Source: Chromobacterium sp. ATCC 53434
Lineage (GTDB): Bacteria > Pseudomonadota > Gammaproteobacteria > Burkholderiales > Chromobacteriaceae
Assembly: GCF_002848345.1 (NCBI RefSeq)
Contig: NZ_CP025429.1
Coordinates: 620,001-684,000, forward strand
Reading direction: 5' to 3'
DNA: 64,000 nucleotides
The notes beneath the pieces are model-generated. The model saw only the letters and a list, made by a program, of their open reading frames with translations. It was not told the DNA's origin and made no database searches. The position numbers and the translations under genes are program-made. This document shows, in pieces, positions 56,891 through 64,000 of the stretch. The number at the start of each line of letters is the position of its first letter. Within the stretch, counting starts at the first letter, position 1.

Positions 56891-59128
56891 TCAGGCCTGC
56901 ACGGCGTCGATGGCGGCGTTGAAGGTGGCGCTCGGGCGCATCACCGCCTGGCACTTGTCCGCGTCCGGCAGGTAGTAGCCGCCGATGTCGGCAGCCTGGC
57001 CCTGCACGGCCTTCAGTTCGGCCAGGATTTGCTGCTCGGCGTCGGCCAGCTGCTTGGCGACGGGCGCGAAGCGGGCCTGCAGTTCCTTGTCGTCGGCCTG
57101 TTCGGCCAGCGCCTGTGCCCAGTACTTCGCCAGGTAGAACTGGCTGCCGCGGTTGTCCAGTTCGCCGGTGCGGCGCGACGGGGACTTGTTGTTGTCCAAG
57201 AGCTTGCCGGTGGCCGCGTCCAGCGTCTTGGCCAGGATCTTGGCCTTGTCGTTGCCGGTCTTGATGCCCAGGTCTTCCAGCGACACCGCCAGCGCCAGGA
57301 ACTCGCCCAGGCTGTCCCAGCGCAGGTGGTTCTCTTCCAGCAGCTGTTGCACGTGTTTCGGCGCCGAGCCGCCTGCGCCGGTTTCGTACATGCCGCCGCC
57401 GGCTATCAGCGGCACGATGGACAGCATCTTGGCCGAGGTGCCCAGTTCCATGATGGGGAACAGGTCGGTCAGGTAGTCGCGCAGGATGTTGCCGGTGACC
57501 GAGATGGTGTCCAGGCCGCGGGCCACGCGTTCCAGCGTGTAGCGCATCGCGCGCACCTGCGACATGATCTGGATTTCCAGGCCCGAGGTATCGTAGTCCT
57601 TCAGATAGGTCTTCACCTTCTTGATCAGCTCGTTCTCGTGCGGGCGGTACGGGTCCAGCCAGAACACCGCCGGCATGCCGGAGTTGCGGGCGCGGGTCAC
57701 GGCCAGCTTCACCCAGTCGCGGATAGGCGCGTCCTTCACCTGGCACATGCGCCAGATGTCGCCGGCTTCCACGCTTTGCGACAGCAGCACTTCGCCGGTG
57801 GCGAGGTCGACGATGTTGGCGACGCCGTCTTCCTTGATCTCGAAGGTCTTGTCGTGCGAGCCGTATTCCTCGGCCTTCTGCGCCATCAGGCCGACATTGG
57901 GCACGGTGCCCATGGTCTTCGGATCGAAGTTGCCGTGCCATTTGCAGAAGTTGATCATCTCCTGATAGATGCGGGCGAAGGTCGATTCCGGCATCACGGC
58001 CTTGCAGTCGTACGGCTTGCCGTCGGCGCCCCACATCTTGCCGCCGGCGCGGATCATCGCCGGCATCGAGGCGTCGACGATGACGTCGTTCGGCGAGTGG
58101 AAGTTGGTGATGCCCTTGGCGGAGTCGACCATCGCCAGGCGCGGACGGTGTTCCTGGCAGGCGTGCAGGTCGCGGATGATTTCTTCGCGCTTCGAGGCCG
58201 GCAGCGTCTCGATCTTCTCGTACAGCGTGGCCATGCCGTTATTGACGTTGACGCCCAGCTCGTCGAACAGCTTGCCGTGCTTCTCGAACGCGTCCTTGTA
58301 GTAGATCTTGACGCAGTGGCCGAACACGATGGGGTGGGACACCTTCATCATCGTGGCCTTCACGTGCAAGGAAAACAGGATGCCGGCCTCGCGGCAGTCT
58401 TCCATCTCGCGCTCGTAGAAGTCGCACAGCGCCTTCTTGCTCATGAACATCGAGTCGATGATCTCGCCGTCCTGCAGCGCCACCTTCGATTTCAGCACGA
58501 TGGTCTGGCCGCTGGTGGTCGCCAGCTCCATCTTGACTTCGCGCGCCTTGTCCAGCGTGATGGATTTTTCGCCGTGGTAGAAGTCGCCGTGGTGCATGTG
58601 GGAGACGTGGGTCTGCGACCACTGCTTCCATTCGGCCATCGAGTGCGGGTGCTTCTTCGCGTAGTTCTTCACCGCCAGCGGCGCGCGGCGGTCGGAGTTG
58701 CCTTCGCGCAGCACCGGGTTCACCGCGGAGCCCAGGCATTTGGCGTAGCGGTCCTTGATCGCCTTCTCGGCGTCGCTGGCCGGGTTCTCCGGATAGTCGG
58801 GCAGCTTGTAGCCCTTGGCCTGCAGTTCCTTGACGCAGGCTGCCAGCTGGGCGACGGACGCGCTGATGTTGGGCAGCTTGATGATGTTGGCTTCCGGCTG
58901 CAGCGTCAGCTTGCCGAGCTCGGACAGGGTATTCGGGACCTGTTGCTCTTCGGTCAGGTAATCGGGGAATTCCGCCAGTACGCGGGCGGCCACGGAGATG
59001 TCGGCAGTATCGACCTGAACGCCGGCCGAACCGGCGAAGGCCTGGACGATGGGCAGGAAGGAACTGGTGGCCAGCGCCGGCGCTTCGTCGGTAAGGGTGT
59101 AGATGATTTTCGATTGTTCTGCAGGCAT
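56891..59128 (-). CDS. icd: Monomeric NADP-dependent isocitrate dehydrogenase
   Basis: This enzyme oxidises isocitrate to 2-oxoglutarate in the TCA cycle, making NADPH. The 745-residue protein is the large monomeric type (about 740 residues in Azotobacter and Neisseria-like bacteria), unlike the 416-residue dimeric E. coli Icd. Typical stretches are [20 protein letters not shown] at the start, [20 protein letters not shown] with substrate-binding Ser and Arg, and [20 protein letters not shown] near the centre. It ends at its own terminator. Confidence 0.97.
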   Translation of the reverse strand: MPAEQSKIIYTLTDEAPALATSSFLPIVQAFAGSAGVQVDTADISVAARVLAEFPDYLTEEQQVPNTLSELGKLTLQPEANIIKLPNISASVAQLAACVKELQAKGYKLPDYPENPASDAEKAIKDRYAKCLGSAVNPVLREGNSDRRAPLAVKNYAKKHPHSMAEWKQWSQTHVSHMHHGDFYHGEKSITLDKAREVKMELATTSGQTIVLKSKVALQDGEIIDSMFMSKKALCDFYEREMEDCREAGILFSLHVKATMMKVSHPIVFGHCVKIYYKDAFEKHGKLFDELGVNVNNGMATLYEKIETLPASKREEIIRDLHACQEHRPRLAMVDSAKGITNFHSPNDVIVDASMPAMIRAGGKMWGADGKPYDCKAVMPESTFARIYQEMINFCKWHGNFDPKTMGTVPNVGLMAQKAEEYGSHDKTFEIKEDGVANIVDLATGEVLLSQSVEAGDIWRMCQVKDAPIRDWVKLAVTRARNSGMPAVFWLDPYRPHENELIKKVKTYLKDYDTSGLEIQIMSQVRAMRYTLERVARGLDTISVTGNILRDYLTDLFPIMELGTSAKMLSIVPLIAGGGMYETGAGGSAPKHVQQLLEENHLRWDSLGEFLALAVSLEDLGIKTGNDKAKILAKTLDAATGKLLDNNKSPSRRTGELDNRGSQFYLAKYWAQALAEQADDKELQARFAPVAKQLADAEQQILAELKAVQGQAADIGGYYLPDADKCQAVMRPSATFNAAIDAVQA

Positions 59129-59455
59129 GACTCTATCTCCATGTTGATCTTGTGATGACAGAACGATTGCACGGGGGCGCTTGCCGCCGGTCTCGCAGCC
59201 GGCGCCGGGCGGTCGCCGCCGGTGAGGAAGGCGGGCGGCCCGGCGACTTCGGGCTTTTTCAAAAGCGAATTATACCTCTCCTCGCAGACTTGGTTCGCAA
59301 CGCAACTGAACTTTTTATGCTTTATAACTGGTTGCGGGCGGTTCGATTGCGAATTATGCCGCCAGCGGACAGGGGCCTGCGGCGACGATAGGGCGTTACG
59401 CGCCGGCCCGGCCTTGCTATCATTCGGCTGACCGTTCATTGCCGTTGCCGATTCC
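59129..59455. promoter_or_regulatory. Divergent icd / rluE intergenic region
   Basis: This 327-bp gap has a perfect TATAAT on the minus strand (59269-59274 read in reverse), a likely -10 box for icd with no good -35. A GCCCG/CGGGC hairpin plus TTTTT on the plus strand (about 59238-59259) lies in the icd leader in reverse. An A/T-rich part follows at 59310-59360. No further gene is supportable. Confidence 0.45.
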
Positions 59456-60082
59456 ATGTCCCAGTTGATCCTGCTGAACAAGCCGTATGGCGTCATCTGC
59501 CAGTTTTCCGACCATCCGACCCATCCGACGCTGAAGTCCTGCGTGCCGCTGCCCGGCGTCTATCCGGCCGGCCGGCTGGATACCGACAGCGAGGGCCTGC
59601 TGCTGCTGACCGGCGACGGCGCGCTGCAGCACCGCATCGCCGATCCGCGCTGGAAGTTGCCCAAGACCTATTGGGTGCAGGTGGAGGGCCAGCCGCGGGA
59701 CGAGCAGCTGGAGATGCTGCGCCGGGGCGTGGACCTGGGCGATTTCGTCACCCGGCCGGCCCAGGTGACGCGCATCGAAAGCCCGGAGTTGTGGCCGCGC
59801 CATCCGCCGGTGCGGTTTCGCAAGACGGTGCCCGATGGCTGGCTGGAAATCGTCATCAGCGAGGGCAAGAACCGCCAGGTGAGGCGGATGACCGCCAAAG
59901 CCGGATTGCCGACCTTGAGACTGGTGCGGGTGGCGATAGGCCCGTGGCGGCTGGATGGACTGCAGCCGGGCGAGATGCGGCCGCTGGAGGTGAGTCTGGA
60001 CGATTTGCCCAGATCGCCGTCCGTCGGCGGTCCGGGAGCCGGCCCGCGCGGTCCGGCGCCGACCTTCCGCCGCAAGCGCTAG
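59456..60082 (+). CDS. rluE: RluE-type 23S rRNA pseudouridine synthase
   Basis: This RsuA-family enzyme would make a pseudouridine in 23S rRNA (U2457 for E. coli RluE). The 208-residue protein starts MSQLILLNKPYGVICQFSDH, carries the catalytic Asp42 in PAGRLDTDSEGLLLLTGDG, and shows KTYWVQVEGQP and SEGKNRQVRRMTAKAGLPTL, typical of the family. The N-terminal S4 domain of RsuA and RluB is absent, which fits RluE. The C-terminal tail is proline/arginine-rich. Confidence 0.92.
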   Translation: MSQLILLNKPYGVICQFSDHPTHPTLKSCVPLPGVYPAGRLDTDSEGLLLLTGDGALQHRIADPRWKLPKTYWVQVEGQPRDEQLEMLRRGVDLGDFVTRPAQVTRIESPELWPRHPPVRFRKTVPDGWLEIVISEGKNRQVRRMTAKAGLPTLRLVRVAIGPWRLDGLQPGEMRPLEVSLDDLPRSPSVGGPGAGPRGPAPTFRRKR

Positions 60083-60105
60083 GCGCCGTCGGCCGGCGAG
60101 ATGAA

Positions 60106-60133
60106 AGACGGGGAAGCTGTCGCTTCCCCGTCT
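60106..60133. terminator. Bidirectional terminator between rluE and the convergent hypothetical gene
   Basis: AGACGGGGAAGC and GCTTCCCCGTCT form a perfect 12-bp stem with a TGTC loop. On the minus strand TTTC follows; the T runs are short on both sides. Confidence 0.65.
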
Positions 60134-60181
60134 GAAGGTGGCGCCGGAACAGGCGCCGATCTGAGTCACGGATCAATGTGG

Positions 60182-60610
60182 CTAGTGATTGTGATGATCC
60201 TCGAAGTAAGCGATCGGGCCGGCACTGGTCAACCCGACATGAAAGCTTGAACTTTCCGGAAACAACTCGCCGGCGCTTTCGGCGGCACGGACGAATTCGA
60301 ACAGCACTTCCACTTCCTTGAACTTGCGAGCCAGAATCAGGTTGCCGTTCAGCCAGTCATGAATCTCCGCCTCGTGCGGATGCTGGTTTTCCAGCTTCAG
60401 CTGGAAACCCGCATCGCTGACCAAGCTGATGGCCGGCGGCATGCTGATGTCGAACTGGCTTAATTCCTTTTGCGCCAGCTCCGCGAAGCTGGACAGTTCG
60501 AGGTTGGCCTTCTCCCGGATATCGGAAAGGGCGAGTGTCCCGTCGTCCCCGATCTGGCCAAGAAGCTGACTCAGGCTGGGAATGGCGGAGGCGGTTTCAA
60601 ACGACATCAT
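60182..60610 (-). CDS. Hypothetical protein, 142 aa
   Basis: I do not recognise this 142-residue protein. It starts MMSFETASAIPSLSQLLGQIG, has a helix-rich first half (LSDIREKANLELSSFAELAQKEL) and a more beta-like second half with ILARKFKEVEVLFEFVRAAES, and ends AYFEDHHNH with three histidines. No signal peptide or membrane segment is seen. A ribosome site AAGGAG lies just upstream of the start. It sits between rluE and mutS with no operon partner. Confidence 0.7.
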   Translation of the reverse strand: MMSFETASAIPSLSQLLGQIGDDGTLALSDIREKANLELSSFAELAQKELSQFDISMPPAISLVSDAGFQLKLENQHPHEAEIHDWLNGNLILARKFKEVEVLFEFVRAAESAGELFPESSSFHVGLTSAGPIAYFEDHHNH

Positions 60611-60671
60611 ATTGCTCCTTGTTGAACGTTACCATCTAGTAATAATAGGAAACGATCATGGAGTGGGCTGG

Positions 60672-63212
60672 TCAATCGGCCAGTTTTTTCAATTGATACA
60701 ATATGTCTAGCGCCTGACGCGGGCTCAACTCGTTCGGATCGATCTCGCGTAGACGGTCGACTGCAGGACTAAGTTCCGGCTCCGGCGCGGACACCGGCGC
60801 GGCGAACAGATCGGGCTGCACGCGGGCCGCCGACTGGTTCTCCAGCTCGGCCAGATGGCGGCGCGCGTCGCGTATCACCTTGGCCGGCACGCCGGCCAGC
60901 TGTGCCACCGCCAGGCCATAGCTCTGGCTGGCCGGGCCGTCCTCGACGTGGTGCAGGAAGACGATGCGATCCTTGTGCTCCACCGCCGACAGGTGGACGT
61001 TGGCCACCGCCGGGTATTCGCCTTCCAGCGTGGTCAGCTCGAAATAGTGGGTGGCGAACAGCGTGTAGGCGCGATTCTTCTCGATCAGCGCGCGGGCGAT
61101 GGCCCAGGCCAGCGCCAGGCCGTCGAAAGTGGACGTCCCGCGGCCCACCTCGTCCATCAGCACCAGCGAGTGTTCGCTGGCGTTGTTGAGGATGTTGGCG
61201 GTCTCGGTCATTTCCACCATGAAGGTGGAGCGGCCGCCGGCCAGGTCGTCCGACGCGCCGATGCGGGTGAAGATGCGGTCTATCGGGCCGATGACGGCGG
61301 AGTCGGCCGGCACGAAGCTGCCGACGTGGGCCAGCAGCGTGATCAGCGCGTTCTGCCGCATATACGTCGATTTACCGCCCATGTTCGGGCCGGTGATCAG
61401 CAACAGTTTGCGCTCGGCCGACAGCCGGGTGTCGTTGGCGATGAAGCGCTCGACCTCGGCCTCCACCACCGGGTGGCGGCCGGCGACGATGTCCAGCTTG
61501 GGCTCGGCGACGAATCGCGGTTCGGCGTAGTTGCCGATGGCGGCGCGCTGGGCGAAGGCGGCCAGCACGTCCAGCGACGCCACCGCCTGCGAGATCCGCT
61601 TCAGTTCGGTGATGTGCGGCGCCAGTTCGTCGAGCAGCGCCTCGTACAGCTGCTTCTCCAGCGCCAGCGCGCGGTCCTGCGCGGTCAGCGCCTTGTCCTC
61701 GAATTCCTTCAACTCCGGCGTGATGTAGCGCTCGGCGTTCTTCAGCGTCTGGCGGCGGCGGTAATCGTCCGGCACCTTGTCCGACTGCGCCTTCGATACT
61801 TCGATGTAGAAGCCGTGGACGCGATTGAACTCCACTTTCAGCGTGGTGATGCCGGTGCGCTCCTTTTCGCGCGCCTCCAGCTTCAGCAGGAAGTCGCCGC
61901 AGTCGTTCTGGATGGCGCGCAATTCGTCTAGCACCGGGCTCAAGCCGTTGTTGATCACGCCGCCGTCGCGCAGGAAGGTGGCCGGCTCCGGCAGGATGGA
62001 CGCGGCCAGCATCTTCTGCACCGGCGATTCGGTCGGCAGCGCGGCGGAGAGCTCGTTCAGCAGTTCGGAATCCAGCGAGGCCGCCAACGCCTTGACGCCG
62101 GAGAGCGCCGTCAGCGAGTCGCGCAGCGCCGACAGGTCGCGCGGGCGGGCCGAGCGCAGCGCCACCCGCGAGGTGATCCGCTCGATGTCGGACACTTGGT
62201 CCAGCTCGGCGTGGATGTCCTGGTGGCGCGGCAGCAGCGCGCGCACCGCGCCGTGGCGGCGGGCCAGCTTGTGATGGTTGCGGACCGGGTGGTGCAGCCA
62301 GTGGCCGAGCAGGCGGCTGCCCATGCTGGTGGCGCAGGTGTCGAGCAGGGATGCCAGCGTCGGCGAGGCTTCGCCGCGTATCGTCTCGGTCAGCTCCAGA
62401 TTGCGGCGGGTGGCGGCGTCCATGCGGATCAGCTCGCCGGCGTCCTCGACCGACAAGGCGGAGATGTGGGCCGGATTGACGCCCTGGGTGGACTTCACGT
62501 ATTCCAGCAAGGCGCCGGCGGCGCCGACGGCCACCGGCAGCGTGTCGGCGCCGAAGCCGGCCAGATCGCGGGTGCCGAAGTGGCGGGTCAGCGCCAGCTT
62601 CGACGATTCGATGTCGAATTGCCACGGCGGCAGCTTCTTCTTCGGCATGGCGATGCCTTCAAACGCCGCGAGACCGGTGTCGTCCGGGATCACCAGCTCG
62701 GCCGGCTTCAGCCGTTCCAACTCGCTGGCCAGGTCCTCGGCGTCGGCCTGCATCACCTTGAATTCGCCGCTGGCCAGCGACAGCCAGGCCAGGCCCAGCA
62801 CGCCCTTGACCAGGTTGACCGCCAACACCAGGTTGTCGCGCTTGTCGTCCAACAGCGCGGCGTCGGTCAGCGTGCCCGGCGTGACGATGCGCACGACCTT
62901 GCGCTCCACCGGACCCTTGGCCAGCGCCGGATCGCCGATCTGCTCGGCGATGGCCACCGATTCGCCCATCTTCACCAGCCGCGCCAGATAGCCCTCGGCG
63001 GCGTGGTAGGGGATGCCGGCCATCTTGATCGGCACGCCGGCGCTGGCGCCGCGCGCGGTCAGCGTGATGTCCAACAGCCGCGCCGCTTTTTCCGCATCCT
63101 CGTAGAACAGCTCGTAGAAGTCGCCCATGCGGTAGAACAGCAGCTTGTCTGCGTGGTCGCGCTTCAGGGCGAAATATTGGGCCATCATCGGGGTGTGCTG
63201 GGGCGTGCTCAT
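60672..63212 (-). CDS. mutS: DNA mismatch repair protein MutS
   Basis: MutS recognises mismatches and small loops and recruits MutL. The 846-residue protein has the mismatch-binding Phe-Glu motif in [20 protein letters not shown], the clamp and lever domains, the Walker [20 protein letters not shown], Walker [21 protein letters not shown] and the C-terminal helix region [17 protein letters not shown]. The length matches the family (E. coli 853). The gene is preceded by a terminator-like hairpin (63246-63280). Confidence 0.98.
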   Translation of the reverse strand: MSTPQHTPMMAQYFALKRDHADKLLFYRMGDFYELFYEDAEKAARLLDITLTARGASAGVPIKMAGIPYHAAEGYLARLVKMGESVAIAEQIGDPALAKGPVERKVVRIVTPGTLTDAALLDDKRDNLVLAVNLVKGVLGLAWLSLASGEFKVMQADAEDLASELERLKPAELVIPDDTGLAAFEGIAMPKKKLPPWQFDIESSKLALTRHFGTRDLAGFGADTLPVAVGAAGALLEYVKSTQGVNPAHISALSVEDAGELIRMDAATRRNLELTETIRGEASPTLASLLDTCATSMGSRLLGHWLHHPVRNHHKLARRHGAVRALLPRHQDIHAELDQVSDIERITSRVALRSARPRDLSALRDSLTALSGVKALAASLDSELLNELSAALPTESPVQKMLAASILPEPATFLRDGGVINNGLSPVLDELRAIQNDCGDFLLKLEAREKERTGITTLKVEFNRVHGFYIEVSKAQSDKVPDDYRRRQTLKNAERYITPELKEFEDKALTAQDRALALEKQLYEALLDELAPHITELKRISQAVASLDVLAAFAQRAAIGNYAEPRFVAEPKLDIVAGRHPVVEAEVERFIANDTRLSAERKLLLITGPNMGGKSTYMRQNALITLLAHVGSFVPADSAVIGPIDRIFTRIGASDDLAGGRSTFMVEMTETANILNNASEHSLVLMDEVGRGTSTFDGLALAWAIARALIEKNRAYTLFATHYFELTTLEGEYPAVANVHLSAVEHKDRIVFLHHVEDGPASQSYGLAVAQLAGVPAKVIRDARRHLAELENQSAARVQPDLFAAPVSAPEPELSPAVDRLREIDPNELSPRQALDILYQLKKLAD

Positions 63213-63245
63213 CGGGTGTCGGGCTCTGCTCTTGTGTCGGTCTGG

Positions 63246-63280
63246 AAAAATGCGTAACGCCCCGGTGAAGGCGGGGCGTT
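63246..63280 (-). terminator. Terminator-like hairpin in the mutS leader
   Basis: On the minus strand AACGCCCCG and CGGGGCGTT form a perfect 9-bp stem (63280-63256), followed by ACGCATTTTT. It ends 33 bp before the mutS ATG, and no minus-strand gene lies upstream for it to terminate. It could block readthrough into mutS or act as an attenuator. Confidence 0.5.
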
Positions 63281-63286
63281 GGAATC

Positions 63287-63349
63287 GACGCCATTCTAAC
63301 GCGCGGCGGCGGGGGTGTCAGCCGCCGCCGGCTGGGGCAGAATGGCGTC
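63287..63349. repeat. Nested inverted repeat between mutS and the glycerate-kinase-type gene
   Basis: GACGCCATTCT (63287-63297) and AGAATGGCGTC (63339-63349) are a perfect 11-bp inverted repeat. Inside it GGCGGCGG (63305-63312) pairs with CCGCCGCC (63322-63329). The structure lies 21 bp before the plus-strand ATG at 63371 and could hold an operator or fold as a long hairpin in the leader RNA. Confidence 0.6.
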
Positions 63350-63370
63350 ATCGCCATTGGAGAAGCCGTC

Positions 63371-64000
63371 ATGTCCGATCTTGATCCGCAATCCATGCTA
63401 CGCCGCTTGTTCGACGCCGCCGTCGCCAGCGCGATGCCGGAGCGGCTGGCCGATCATCTGCCGCCGCCGCCGAAGGGCCGCACCGTGGTGGTCGGCGCGG
63501 GCAAGGCCGCAGCGGCGATGGCGCGGGCGCTGGAGCGGGCCTGGCCGGGAGCGCTGTCCGGCGTGGTGGTGACCCGTTATGGCCACGCGGTGGCGACCGA
63601 GCGGATAGACGTGCTGGAAGCCTCGCATCCGGTGCCGGACGAGGCCGGCTGCGCGGCGGCCAGGCGCATTCTGCAGGCGGTGCGGGGACTGACGGCCGAC
63701 GATCTGGTGATCTGCCTGCTGTCCGGCGGCGGCTCGGCGCTGCTGAGCTTGCCGGCGGACGGCATCAGCCTCGCCGACAAGCAGGCGCTCAGCCGGCAAT
63801 TGCTGGCCTGCGGCGCCGGCATCGATGAAATCAACGCGGTGCGCAAGCATCTGTCGGCGATCAAGGGCGGGCGGCTGGCGCTGGCCTGCGCGCCGGCCAG
63901 GCTGCTGACCTTGGCGATTTCCGATGTCGTCGGCGACGACCCGGCGGTGATCGCGTCCGGGCCGACGGCGGCGGATCCCGGCAGCTATGCGGACGCGCGC
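63371..64000 (+). CDS. Glycerate 2-kinase / hydroxypyruvate reductase family protein (partial, N-terminal part)
   Basis: The first 210 residues are in the window. Members of this family (MOFRL/GckA/TtuD) phosphorylate glycerate at position 2, in glyoxylate and tartrate use; some older annotations call them hydroxypyruvate reductases. Visible motifs are TVVVGAGKAAAAMARALE, VLEASHPVPDEAGCAAARRI, CLLSGGGSALLSLPADG and INAVRKHLSAIKGGRLALAC. The gene runs off the right edge. It is divergent from mutS. Confidence 0.85.
   Translation, partial: MSDLDPQSMLRRLFDAAVASAMPERLADHLPPPPKGRTVVVGAGKAAAAMARALERAWPGALSGVVVTRYGHAVATERIDVLEASHPVPDEAGCAAARRILQAVRGLTADDLVICLLSGGGSALLSLPADGISLADKQALSRQLLACGAGIDEINAVRKHLSAIKGGRLALACAPARLLTLAISDVVGDDPAVIASGPTAADPGSYADAR

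Overview
The window is a GC-rich (roughly two thirds G+C), gene-dense stretch of a bacterial chromosome. Gene content and protein sequence suggest a betaproteobacterium of the order Neisseriales, most like Chromobacterium and relatives. Signs are the mltG-tmk-holB-pilZ-tatD cluster, a monomeric NADP isocitrate dehydrogenase, nlpD next to rpoS, and an ErpA-type Fe-S carrier. This placement is inference from gene content only. I found no tRNA, rRNA, CRISPR array, insertion sequence or prophage. The region is core chromosome with a few lineage-specific small genes.

Layout. 1-1.8 kb: the end of a molybdate ABC transporter (modA and partial modB, minus strand) and an unknown gene. 2-7 kb: mltG-tmk-holB-pilZ-tatD, a small secreted Cys-rich protein and a PhnP-like metallo-hydrolase. 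holB carries a 4-bp tandem duplication that breaks its frame. 7-12.2 kb: creA, a small chorismate mutase, a YddG-like exporter and trpS, then an AraC regulator and a SUI1 protein. 12.2-15.7 kb: divergent ppsR/ppsA around a palindrome. 15.7-22.4 kb (minus): a cysteine-free Tpx-like protein, a GNAT protein, dctA, marC, and an RlmL-type methyltransferase with a repeat-rich N-terminal extension of about 470 residues. 22.4-30.3 kb: mutY, relA and the deoCABD nucleoside catabolic operon. 30.3-34 kb: a candidate small RNA, rplM-rpsI, argC, erpA and cheR. 34-38.4 kb: a DadA-type oxidase, a truncated hemoglobin, folB, plsY and a histone-deacetylase-like hydrolase. 38.5-42.3 kb: a MoxR/DUF58/transglutaminase operon. 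42.3-47 kb (minus): the surE-pcm-nlpD-rpoS group and nadA. 47.2-53.4 kb: a PatZ-like acyl-CoA synthetase/acetyltransferase, rpsP-rimM-trmD-rplS, ogt and xerD. 53.4-64 kb: clpS-clpA, a cold-shock protein, icd, rluE, an unknown gene, mutS and a partial glycerate-kinase-type gene.

Functional themes. Stress and stationary-phase functions recur: relA, rpoS, nlpD, pcm, surE, clpSA and a cold-shock gene. Translation operons (rplM-rpsI; rpsP-rimM-trmD-rplS) have clear sigma-70-like promoters and intrinsic terminators. ppsA, ppsR and dctA serve carbon flow around PEP and C4-dicarboxylates, and the deo operon serves nucleoside salvage.

Most unusual signals: (1) an intergenic transcription unit of about 105 nt at 30.4 kb with a consensus-like promoter, a stem-loop, repeated C/U-rich anti-Shine-Dalgarno motifs and a terminator with nine T residues; (2) a terminator/competing-pairing arrangement in the trpS leader; (3) the holB frameshift; (4) a Tpx-fold protein with no cysteine; (5) four near-identical 93-bp repeats inside the RlmL-like gene. 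All calls rest on reading the sequence. No database search was run.
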